DNA from: Kineococcus sp. TRM81007
GTDB taxonomy: Bacteria; Actinomycetota; Actinomycetes; Actinomycetales; Kineococcaceae
Direction: 5' to 3'
Assembly: GCF_022669155.1 (NCBI RefSeq)
Contig: NZ_JALBVB010000052.1
Location: forward strand, 138,124 to 194,318
DNA length: 56,195 nt
Below the pieces are notes generated by a model. The model was not told the origin of the DNA and did not search any database. It was given only the letters and a program-made list of their open reading frames with translations. A program made the translations under genes and the position numbers. Shown one piece after another: positions 47,242 through 54,613 of the stretch. Positions within the stretch are counted from its first letter, which is position 1, and every line of letters starts with the position of its first letter.

Positions 47242-48681
47242 ATGCGCAGAGCGAAGATCGTCTGCACCCTCGGACCCGCAGTGGGCGGCCCCGAGCGGTT
47301 GCGGGCCCTGGTGGACGCCGGGATGGACGTCGCCCGGATGAACCTCAGCCACGGTTCCCACGACGAGCACCGGACCAACTTCGAGGGGGTGCGTGCCGCG
47401 GCCGAGGCCAGCGGCCGCGCGGTCGGCATCCTCGCCGACCTGCAGGGCCCCAAGATCCGCCTGGGCCGCTTCGCGGACGGCCCCCACGACCTCGCGGTCG
47501 GTGACGTCTTCACCATCACCACCGAGGACGTCGTGGGCACCCGCGAGGTGTGCTCCACCACCTACGCGGGTCTGCCCGGTGACGTCTCCGTCGGCGACAG
47601 CATCCTCATCGACGACGGCAAGGTCGGTCTGGAGGTCACCGCCGTGGACGGCCCCCGCGTGGTCACCCGCGTGACCGTGCCCGGCCCCGTCAGCAACAAC
47701 AAGGGCATCAACCTGCCCGGCGTCGCCGTCAGCGTGCCCGCCCTGTCCGAGAAGGACGTCGAGGACCTGCGCTTCGCCCTGTCGCTGGGCGTGGACATGG
47801 TCGCCCTGTCCTTCGTCCGCTCGGCCGCCGACGCCGACGACGTGCGGCGCGTCATGGACGAGGAGGGCGTGAACGTCCCCGTCATCGCCAAGGTGGAGAA
47901 GCCGCAGGCGGTGGAAAACCTGCGCGAGATCGTCGCCGCCTTCGACGGCATCATGGTCGCCCGCGGCGACCTGGGCGTGGAACTGCCCCTGGAGGAGGTT
48001 CCCCTCGTCCAGAAGCGAGCCATCGAACTGGCCCGCCGGCAGGCCAAGCCCGTCATCGTCGCCACCCAGATGCTCGACTCGATGATCACGAACCCGCGCC
48101 CGACGCGCGCGGAGGCCTCCGACTGCGCCAACGCCGTCCTCGACGGCGCGGACGCGCTGATGCTCTCGGGGGAGACCAGCGTGGGCGCCTTCCCCTTCGA
48201 GGCCGTGCGCACCATGGCCCGCATCATCGACAACACCGAGACCCACGGCCTGGAGCGCATCGCCCCGCTGGGCACCACGCCGCACACCAAGGGCGGCGCC
48301 ATCACCCTGGCCGCCGCCGAGATCGGCAGGCAGCTGGACGCCAAGCTGCTGGTGACCTTCACCCAGTCCGGCGACTCCGCCCGCCGCCTGTCCCGGCTGC
48401 GCTCGCAGATCCCGCTGCTGGCGTTCACCCCCGACCACGGCACGCGCCGTCGCCTGGGCCTGAGCTGGGGCATCGACGCCCACCACGCGCCGTTCATCAG
48501 CACCACCGACGAGATGGTCAAGGCCGTCGACGCCCGGCTGCAGGAGATGGGCCGCTGCTCCGAGGGCGACCTCGTCGTCATCGTGGCCGGTGCCCCCCCG
48601 GGGATCGTCGGCTCGACCAACGCGGTGCGGGTGCACCGCATCGGCGACGCCACGGAAGGGGTCTCCTCCGCCTACGCGTGA
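47242..48681 (+). CDS. pyk: pyruvate kinase
   Basis: The 479-residue glycolytic enzyme makes pyruvate and ATP from phosphoenolpyruvate. The A domain starts RRAKIVCTLGPA and has MNLSHGSHDEHR. The B domain spans about residues 70-165. The catalytic lysine is in VPVIAKVEKPQAVENL, and the metal/PEP region includes IMVARGDLGVELPLE, ATQMLDSMITNPRPTRAEASD and LMLSGETSVGAFP. The C-terminal regulatory domain follows. It is monocistronic, predicted leaderless, and ends at a 21-bp terminator. Confidence 0.97.
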   Translation: MRRAKIVCTLGPAVGGPERLRALVDAGMDVARMNLSHGSHDEHRTNFEGVRAAAEASGRAVGILADLQGPKIRLGRFADGPHDLAVGDVFTITTEDVVGTREVCSTTYAGLPGDVSVGDSILIDDGKVGLEVTAVDGPRVVTRVTVPGPVSNNKGINLPGVAVSVPALSEKDVEDLRFALSLGVDMVALSFVRSAADADDVRRVMDEEGVNVPVIAKVEKPQAVENLREIVAAFDGIMVARGDLGVELPLEEVPLVQKRAIELARRQAKPVIVATQMLDSMITNPRPTRAEASDCANAVLDGADALMLSGETSVGAFPFEAVRTMARIIDNTETHGLERIAPLGTTPHTKGGAITLAAAEIGRQLDAKLLVTFTQSGDSARRLSRLRSQIPLLAFTPDHGTRRRLGLSWGIDAHHAPFISTTDEMVKAVDARLQEMGRCSEGDLVVIVAGAPPGIVGSTNAVRVHRIGDATEGVSSAYA

Positions 48682-48727
48682 GCGAGCCCGGCCACGCGCG
48701 AGCGAGCCCGAGCGGGGCGAGCACGTC

Positions 48728-48773
48728 GCACGACGAGGGGGACGGACCGGTTGGTCCGTCCCCCTCGTCGTGC
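48728..48773. terminator. 21-bp perfect hairpin between pyk and tRNA gene
   Basis: The stem 48728-48748 with 48753-48773 is uninterrupted, with loop ggtt. It ends pyk on the plus strand and, 24 nt beyond the tRNA 3' end, can end the tRNA transcript on the minus strand. Confidence 0.9.
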
Positions 48774-48797
48774 TTGCGGTGCGCGTGCGTCGTGCGG

Positions 48798-48871
48798 TGC
48801 CCCGGGTGGGATTCGAACCCACACTGGATCGAGTTTGAGTCGATTGCCTCTGCCGGTTGGGCTACCGGGGC
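48798..48871 (-). tRNA. tRNA with anticodon CAA (Leu codon UUG), class I variable loop
   Basis: The reverse strand folds into a full 74-nt cloverleaf. The acceptor is GCCCCGG/CCGGGGC with discriminator A73. The D arm has a 3-bp GCC/GGC stem and G18-G19. The 5-bp anticodon stem is ATCGA/TCGAT with loop CTCAAAC, giving anticodon CAA. The variable loop is only CCAGT. The T arm is GTGGG/CCCAC with loop TTCGAAT. U8, A14, A15-U48, U33 and A58 are all conserved, so it looks functional. By anticodon it is tRNA-Leu, but bacterial tRNA-Leu normally has a long variable arm. CCA is not encoded (CCG follows A73). Confidence 0.85.
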
Positions 48872-48909
48872 GCGCCACCCCCGCACCGGGTGCGTCGGGC
48901 GGCGGTGCC

Positions 48910-48915
48910 ACCCTA
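48910..48915 (-). promoter_or_regulatory. candidate -10 box for the tRNA gene
   Basis: TAGGGT on the minus strand lies 38 nt upstream of the tRNA 5' end. The -35 is unclear. Confidence 0.4.
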
Positions 48916-48998
48916 CCGGCCCACCCGCACCCGGCCGGTCCCGCGGGTGCCCTCGGCGGTGCGGGTGACGCGGCTCCGGGGCGGTGGGGAGCGCCCAC

Positions 48999-49004
48999 TA
49001 GGAT
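48999..49004 (+). promoter_or_regulatory. -10 box of predicted leaderless pdtaR transcript
   Basis: TAGGAT ends 6 nt before the GTG. The spacer gaggac resembles a Shine-Dalgarno but is too close to be sure. Confidence 0.55.
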
Positions 49005-49010
49005 GAGGAC

Positions 49011-49628
49011 GTGACGAACACTCCTGACACCGCCGCGACCGCACCCACGACCGCTCGCCGGGTGGTCGTCGCGGAGGACGAGGCGATCATCCGCCTCGAC
49101 ATCGTGGAGATGCTGCGGGAGGCCGGCTACGACGTCGTCGGCGAGGCCGGTGACGGCGAGCAGGCGGTCTCCCTCGCCGAGGAGCACAAGCCCGACCTGG
49201 TCGTCATGGACATCAAGATGCCCGTCCTGGACGGCATCTCCGCGGCCGAGCGCATCGTCAAGGCCCGCATCGCCCCCGTCGTGCTGCTGACCGCCTTCTC
49301 CCAGGCCGAGCTCGTCGAGCGCGCCCGCGACGCCGGCGCCATGGCGTACGTCGTCAAGCCGTTCACCTCCGCCGACCTGCTGCCCGCGGTGGAGATCGCC
49401 GTCAGCCGCCACCAGCAGATCATGGCGCTGGAGGACGAGGTCGCCGACCTCGCCGACCGCTTCGAGACCCGCAAGCTCGTGGACCGCGCCAAGTCGAAGC
49501 TGCAGACCCAGTTCGGCATGACGGAGCCGGAGGCCTTCCGGTGGATCCAGAAGACCTCGATGGACAAGCGACTGACCATGCGCGAGGTCGCCACCACCGT
49601 CATCAACGCCGGCGACGACCGCCCCTGA
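49011..49628 (+). CDS. pdtaR: ANTAR-domain response regulator (PdtaR type)
   Basis: The 205-residue protein has an N-terminal receiver domain (VVVAEDEAIIRLDIVEML, phosphoacceptor Asp67 in LVVMDIKMP, conserved Thr in VVLLTAF and Lys in YVVKPF). The C-terminal ANTAR RNA-binding domain (about residues 140-195: DLADRFETRKLVDRAKSKLQ, MTEPEAFRWIQKTSMDKRLTMREVA) follows. ANTAR regulators bind dual-hexaloop RNA structures to prevent termination. The partner histidine kinase (PdtaS) is not in the window. The position between pyk and polA is conserved in actinobacteria. Confidence 0.94.
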   Translation: MTNTPDTAATAPTTARRVVVAEDEAIIRLDIVEMLREAGYDVVGEAGDGEQAVSLAEEHKPDLVVMDIKMPVLDGISAAERIVKARIAPVVLLTAFSQAELVERARDAGAMAYVVKPFTSADLLPAVEIAVSRHQQIMALEDEVADLADRFETRKLVDRAKSKLQTQFGMTEPEAFRWIQKTSMDKRLTMREVATTVINAGDDRP

Positions 49629-49667
49629 GCAGCTGACCGCGCGGACCACCCGCGCCGGTCCCCGCGA

Positions 49668-49696
49668 CGCCCCGGCACGCACCTCGTGCCGGGGCG
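49668..49696 (+). terminator. hairpin terminator of pdtaR
   Basis: A 12-bp stem (49668-49679 with 49685-49696) with a 5-nt loop lies 39 nt after the pdtaR stop. Confidence 0.75.
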
Positions 49697-49885
49697 CTCC
49701 TGCCCGCCCGGTGCCGCCACGGGGCGCACCTCCGCGGCACCCCCGCCGCACCGTTGACCCGAGCGGGTGAGAACCTTCGCGGCACCGCTGCGGATCTTCC
49801 GCCGCGCCCCGCCAGGCCCTATGGTCCCTGCAGCCGCGAGCGCGGCGACCGGAGGCGGGGGCCCGGTCCGTTCGAGGAGGACGCC

Positions 49886-50551
49886 GTGCCGAGACCTGTC
49901 GTGCTGGTGCGCGAAGCCGCGCTCACCGACGTGGACACCCTGATGCGCCTGTACGCCTCGGCGCGCTTCGACGCCGGCCAGCTGCGCGCCCCCGTCGAGC
50001 ACGTGCGCACCCGACTGCTCCGCGCCCTGGACGAGGGCACCGCACGCGTGCTGCTGGCCACCGTGGCCGGCGAGCCGGCCGGGTACGCACTGCTGACCCG
50101 CGCCCAGCTGCTGCCGCTGGCCGGCCGCACCGGACCCAGCGTCGAGCACGTGCACGTCGTGCCCGAGCACCGCCGCCGCGGTGTCGGGCGTGCCCTGCTG
50201 CGCCGCGCGGTCCTGCTCGCCGAGGCCGAGGGCGCCGATCAGCTCGCCTGCACCGCACTGCCCGGCGACCGCGACTACACCCGCTACCTGGCCCGCCTGG
50301 GCTTCGCCCCCGTCGTCGTGCGCCGCGCCGCGCCACTGACCGTCCTGCGCCGCCGGCTGGCCCTCGACGGCCCCGCCGGCGCCACCGGGAGCCCCCGCGG
50401 CGTCGTCGCCCGCCGCCGCTCCCTGCGCGTCCGCCTGGCCCGCGCAGCCACCACGAGCACCCCCGCCGCCCACCCCGACCACACCGGTGCCACGGGGACG
50501 GTGCCGCTGCCCGGCACCGGGGAGGTCCCCGGCACCGCCCCGGTCGCCTGA
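49886..50551 (+). CDS. GNAT-family N-acetyltransferase
   Basis: The 221-residue protein has a GNAT domain (residues ~5-145). The N-terminal strand-helix is VREAALTDVDTLMRLYASARF, the core strand [23 protein letters not shown] contains the acetyl-CoA loop RRRGVG, and the C-terminal part is YTRYLARLGFAPV. The substrate is unknown. The last ~75 residues are Arg-rich then Thr/Pro/Gly-rich, probably disordered. The GTG at 49886 is preceded by GAGGAGG. It lies between pdtaR and polA and has no shared transcript signal with either. Confidence 0.8.
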   Translation: MPRPVVLVREAALTDVDTLMRLYASARFDAGQLRAPVEHVRTRLLRALDEGTARVLLATVAGEPAGYALLTRAQLLPLAGRTGPSVEHVHVVPEHRRRGVGRALLRRAVLLAEAEGADQLACTALPGDRDYTRYLARLGFAPVVVRRAAPLTVLRRRLALDGPAGATGSPRGVVARRRSLRVRLARAATTSTPAAHPDHTGATGTVPLPGTGEVPGTAPVA

Positions 50552-50630
50552 GCAGCGACCCGCGCACCGCCACCGCCACCGCCCCGCCACCGCCCCGACG
50601 CCGGACCCGCCCCGCGGCCCACCACGCCTG

Positions 50631-50665
50631 CACGCCCGCACGCCCGCACACCCGCACGCCCGCAC
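50631..50665. repeat. 8-bp tandem repeat upstream of polA
   Basis: The unit cacgcccg occurs four times (50631-50638, 50639-50646, 50647-50654 with one change, 50655-50662) plus a partial copy, in the 149-bp GNAT-polA gap, ending 22 nt before the polA -10 box. Confidence 0.75.
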
Positions 50666-50687
50666 CTCGCGAGTCCGACCCCCTGAC

Positions 50688-50693
50688 TACCCT
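50688..50693 (+). promoter_or_regulatory. -10 box of predicted leaderless polA transcript
   Basis: TACCCT ends 7 nt before the polA GTG. The spacer gaccggc contains no Shine-Dalgarno. Confidence 0.55.
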
Positions 50694-50700
50694 GACCGGC

Positions 50701-53490
50701 GTGACCCCAGCCCCCGCGTCGACGTCCCGCCGCACCACCGGCAGCACCGGCGGCACCACCCCGAGCACCCGCCCCCGCCTGCTCCTCGTCGACGGCCACT
50801 CCCTGGCCTACCGCGCCTTCTACGCCCTGCCCGTGGAGAACTTCGCCACCAGCACCGGCCAACCCACGAACGCGGTCTACGGGTTCACCTCCATGCTCAT
50901 CAACGTCCTGCGCGACGAGGAACCCACCCACCTCGCCGTCACCTTCGACGTTTCCCGCACCACCTTCCGCACCGAGGCCTACGCCGACTACAAGGCCACC
51001 CGCCTCAAGAGCCCCGACGAGTTCCGCGGCCAGGTCGACCTCGTCAAGGAGGTCCTCGCCGCCCTGCGCGTCCCCGTCGTGGAGAAGGAGGGGTACGAGG
51101 CCGACGACGTCATCGCCACCCTCACCGAACGCGCCGTCGCCGCCGGCTACGACGTCCTCATCTCCACCGGCGACCGCGACGCCCTGCAGCTCGTGCGCGA
51201 CGGCGTCACCGTCCTCTACCCGCGCAAGGGCGTCTCCGACCTGCTGCGCATGACCCCCGACGTCGTCCAGGAACGCTACGGCGTCCCCCCCGAGCGCTAC
51301 CCCGACCTCGCCGCCCTCGTCGGCGAGACCAGCGACAACCTCCCCGGCGTCCCCGGGGTCGGCCCCAAGACCGCCGCCAAGTGGATCACCGCCCACGACG
51401 GCCTCGACGGCGTCATCGCCGACGCCGACCGCATCAAGGGCAAGGCGGGGGAGAACCTGCGCGCCCACCTCGACGGCGTCATCCGCAACCGCCGCCTCAA
51501 CGCCCTCGTGCGCGACCTGGACCTGCCCGTCACCCCCGACGACCTCGTGCGCCGCACCTGGGACCGCGAACAGGTCCACACCGTCTTCGACGGCCTGGAG
51601 TTCCGCGTCCTGCGCGACCGCCTCTTCGCCACCCTCGAGACCACCGAACCCGAAGCCGAAGCCGGCTTCGGCGTCGACGGCGCGATCCTCCTCGACGACG
51701 AGGTCGCCGACTGGCTCACCGAGCACGCCACCGCCCGCACCGGCCTGCACGTCGTCGGCCAGTGGTCCCGCGGCACCGGCGACGTCACCGCCCTGGCGCT
51801 CGCCGGCGCCGACGGCGTCGCCGCCTACATCGACCCCACCACCCTCACCGACGGCGACGAGCGCGCCCTGGCCGCCTGGCTGGCCGACCCCGACGCCCCC
51901 AAGGTCGCCCACGACGTCAAGGGCCCCAGCCACGCGCTCGCCTCCCGCGGCTGGACCCTGGCCGGCCTCGTCATGGACACCGCCCTGGCCGCCTACCTGT
52001 GCCGGCCCGACCAGCGCAGCTACGACCTCGCCGACCTCGCCGTGCGCCACCTCAAGCGCGAACTGCGCGCCGAGGGCGCCACCGGCACCGACGCACCCAC
52101 CGCCGGCGCCGACGAGCAGCTCGCCCTCGACACCGACGACGGCCCCGTCGGAGCCGACCGGCACGCGCGCGCCCAGGACGCCATGGTCCGCGCCCTCGCC
52201 GTCACCGAGCTCGCCGACGTCCTGGCCGCCGAGCTCGACGCCCGCGGCGGCACCCGCCTCCTGCACGACGTCGAACTGCCCCTCGTCGACGTCCTCGCCC
52301 GCGCCGAACGCGTCGGCATCGCCGTCGACGACGACCTCCTCACCGACCTCGAGAACCACTTCGCCGACCGCGTCGCCCACGCCCAGGCCCAGGCGCACGA
52401 GGTCATCGGCACCGAGATCAACCTCGGCTCACCCAAGCAGCTGCAGACCGTCCTGTTCGAGCAGCTGGCCATGCCCAAGACCAAGCGCACCAAGACCGGC
52501 TACACCACCGACGCCGACGCCCTCGCCGCCCTGTACGTCAAGACCGAGCACCCCTTCCTGCAGCACCTGCTGGAGCACCGCGACGCCTCCCGCCTGCGCC
52601 AGACCGTCGAGGGCCTGCGCAAGTCCGTCGCCGACGACGGCCGCGTCCACACCACCTACCAGCAGATGATCGCCGCCACCGGGCGCCTCAGCTCCACCGA
52701 CCCCAACCTGCAGAACATCCCCATCCGCACCGACGAGGGCCGCCGCATCCGCGCCGCCTTCGTCGTCGGCCGCGACAGCGGCGGCACCGGCTACGAGAGC
52801 CTGCTCACCGCCGACTACTCCCAGATCGAGATGCGCATCATGGCGCACCTGTCCGGCGACGCCGGCCTCATCGACGCCTTCACCTCCGGCGAGGACCTGC
52901 ACCGCTACGTCGGCAGCCGCGTCTTCGGCGTCGACCCCACCGACGTCACACCCGACATGCGCGCCAAGATCAAGGCCATGTCCTACGGGCTCGCCTACGG
53001 ACTCTCCGCCTTCGGCCTGTCCAACCAGCTGAAGATCACCACCGAAGAGGCCCGCGGCCTCATGGACGACTACTTCGCCCGCTTCGGCGGCGTGCGCGAC
53101 TACCTGCACGGCATCGTCGAACAGGCCCGCCGCGACGGCTACACCGAGACCATCATGGGCCGGCGCCGCTACCTGCCCGACCTCACCAGCGACAACCGCC
53201 AGCGCCGCGAGATGGCCGAACGCGCCGCCCTCAACGCCCCCATCCAGGGCTCCGCCGCCGACATCATCAAGGTCGCCATGCTCGACCTCGACCGCGGCCT
53301 GCGCGAGAACGGCCTGCGCTCACGCCTCCTGCTGCAGGTCCACGACGAACTCGTCCTCGAAGTCGCCCCCGGCGAGCGCCGGCACCTCGAGGACCTCGTG
53401 CGCCGCACCATGGCCGGCGCCGCCGACCTCGCCGTCCCCCTCGACGTCTCCGTCGGCGCCGGCCGCTCCTGGCACGACGCCGGTCACTGA
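50701..53490 (+). CDS. polA: DNA polymerase I, proofreading site not conserved
   Basis: The 929-residue enzyme serves repair and Okazaki-fragment processing. The 5' nuclease domain (about 27-310) has LLLVDGHSLAYRAFYAL, VTFDVSRTTFRTE and VGETSDNLPGVPGVGPKTA. The polymerase domain has motif A TADYSQIEMRIMAHLSGD (Asp705), the finger motif RAKIKAMSYGLAYGLSAFG and motif C QVHDELVLEV (His881-Asp882-Glu883). In the exonuclease-like region the DxE site reads VVGQWSRGTG, and the second acidic site reads HDVKGPSHAL, so the metal-binding carboxylates for 3'-5' proofreading are missing, as in Taq and other actinobacterial Pol I. It is convergent with a methyltransferase gene. Confidence 0.97.
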   Translation: MTPAPASTSRRTTGSTGGTTPSTRPRLLLVDGHSLAYRAFYALPVENFATSTGQPTNAVYGFTSMLINVLRDEEPTHLAVTFDVSRTTFRTEAYADYKATRLKSPDEFRGQVDLVKEVLAALRVPVVEKEGYEADDVIATLTERAVAAGYDVLISTGDRDALQLVRDGVTVLYPRKGVSDLLRMTPDVVQERYGVPPERYPDLAALVGETSDNLPGVPGVGPKTAAKWITAHDGLDGVIADADRIKGKAGENLRAHLDGVIRNRRLNALVRDLDLPVTPDDLVRRTWDREQVHTVFDGLEFRVLRDRLFATLETTEPEAEAGFGVDGAILLDDEVADWLTEHATARTGLHVVGQWSRGTGDVTALALAGADGVAAYIDPTTLTDGDERALAAWLADPDAPKVAHDVKGPSHALASRGWTLAGLVMDTALAAYLCRPDQRSYDLADLAVRHLKRELRAEGATGTDAPTAGADEQLALDTDDGPVGADRHARAQDAMVRALAVTELADVLAAELDARGGTRLLHDVELPLVDVLARAERVGIAVDDDLLTDLENHFADRVAHAQAQAHEVIGTEINLGSPKQLQTVLFEQLAMPKTKRTKTGYTTDADALAALYVKTEHPFLQHLLEHRDASRLRQTVEGLRKSVADDGRVHTTYQQMIAATGRLSSTDPNLQNIPIRTDEGRRIRAAFVVGRDSGGTGYESLLTADYSQIEMRIMAHLSGDAGLIDAFTSGEDLHRYVGSRVFGVDPTDVTPDMRAKIKAMSYGLAYGLSAFGLSNQLKITTEEARGLMDDYFARFGGVRDYLHGIVEQARRDGYTETIMGRRRYLPDLTSDNRQRREMAERAALNAPIQGSAADIIKVAMLDLDRGLRENGLRSRLLLQVHDELVLEVAPGERRHLEDLVRRTMAGAADLAVPLDVSVGAGRSWHDAGH

Positions 53491-53550
53491 CCACCCACCA
53501 CCCCGGCCCCGCAACGCCCCACCACCGGTGAGCCCCCGCGAGCGCCCGCC

Positions 53551-54420
53551 TCAGTTCCCGCCCGCACCCACCGGCGGGCGGGAGCACACCAGCACCAGCG
53601 TCCCCGGCACCAGCTCACCCCGCAGCCGGCTCCACCCGCCCCACACCGCCTCCCCGGCCGACCACTCCGGCTCCACCAGGTCCTCCACCACCAGACCCGC
53701 ACCCCGCACCGACCGCACCCAGTCACCCACCGTCCGGTGGTGCTCCACGTACGTCACCCGCACCCGCCCCGCACCGTCCGTCTCCGACTCCACGTACGGA
53801 CGCCGGTCGAAGTACGAGTGGTGCACCCGCAACCCCTCCGCACCCGGCACGTCCGGCAACGCCCACCGCACCGGGTGCGGAACGCTCCCCACGAACCGCC
53901 CACCCGGCCGCAGCACCCGCCCCACCTCACCCAGCACCCGCTCCGCGTCCGCCACGAACGGCAACGCCCCGTACGACGTGAACACCACGTCGAACACCCC
54001 GTCCGCGAACGGCAGCACCCGCGCGTCGCACTGCACCAGGGGAGTGCGCACCCCCGCCTCCGCATCCGCAGCCACCGCCTGCGCCAGCATCCCCGCCGAC
54101 AGGTCCGAGGCCACCGCCAGCGCACCCCGCCCCGCCAACCACCGCGAGCACTGCGCCGCCCCCGCACCCACCTCCAGCACCCGCCGGCCGGCCACGTCCC
54201 CCAGCAGCCCCGCGTCCTCCTCGCGCAACCCCTCCGGACCCCACACCAGGTCCGACCCCACCCGCGCGTCCCCCAGGAACGAGCCGTGCTCCGCCCGGTA
54301 CCCCACCGCCTCCGCGTCCCACCAGCGCCGCTGAGCCGCCACCGTCTCGGCCGCCCCCACCTCGCGCCGCTCCACCCCGAACGCACCGTCCACCCCACCG
54401 CTCACGTCACCGCTCACCAC
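53551..54420 (-). CDS. class I SAM-dependent methyltransferase
   Basis: The 289-residue protein has the N-terminal RRWWDAEAVGYRAEHGSFLGD signature found in a common actinobacterial methyltransferase family. SAM motif I is VLEVGAGAAQCSRWLAGRG (about residues 80-98), motif II VASDLSAGML, and motif IV VFDVVFTSYGALPFVADAERVL. The substrate is unknown. The gene lies between polA and rpsA in reverse orientation, a conserved position. The first GTG is at 54420, and a second GTG at 54417 is equally possible. N-terminal residues VVSGDVSGGV are encoded by a small GTGAGCGGTG repeat. Confidence 0.82.
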   Translation of the reverse strand: MVSGDVSGGVDGAFGVERREVGAAETVAAQRRWWDAEAVGYRAEHGSFLGDARVGSDLVWGPEGLREEDAGLLGDVAGRRVLEVGAGAAQCSRWLAGRGALAVASDLSAGMLAQAVAADAEAGVRTPLVQCDARVLPFADGVFDVVFTSYGALPFVADAERVLGEVGRVLRPGGRFVGSVPHPVRWALPDVPGAEGLRVHHSYFDRRPYVESETDGAGRVRVTYVEHHRTVGDWVRSVRGAGLVVEDLVEPEWSAGEAVWGGWSRLRGELVPGTLVLVCSRPPVGAGGN

Positions 54421-54469
54421 CCCATCGTCCCAGCGGGCGCTCGCGGGCCGAGGGGTTGCGCGGCGTGCT

Positions 54470-54498
54470 TTGCCTGCGTGCGCGGGCGCGAGTAGGCT
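54470..54498 (+). promoter_or_regulatory. rpsA promoter
   Basis: TTGCCT (54470-54475), a 17-bp spacer and TAGGCT (54493-54498) lie 115 nt upstream of the rpsA ATG. It is one of the best -35/-10 pairs in the window, fitting a highly expressed gene. Confidence 0.65.
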
Positions 54499-54544
54499 GG
54501 AACGGCGCGCGCCCGCCCCCGGTCACCTCACACGGCCCGGGGAA

Positions 54545-54581
54545 GGGCACGCGTGACGGCCGGGAACCCCCGGGCGTGCCC
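54545..54581 (+). promoter_or_regulatory. hairpin in rpsA leader
   Basis: An 8-bp stem (gggcacgc at 54545-54552 with gcgtgccc at 54574-54581) encloses a smaller GC hairpin. It lies in the ~110-nt leader, 32 nt before the start codon. It could take part in S1 autoregulation, which is known in other bacteria, but this is inference. Confidence 0.35.
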
Positions 54582-54613
54582 CTACGAGTGTCCCTGACGG
54601 AGTCCCTACCTCC

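Noticed and set aside
48798-48871. Pseudo-tRNA
   Set aside because: All stems but one D-arm pair are fully complementary and conserved tertiary positions are intact, so degeneration is unlikely.
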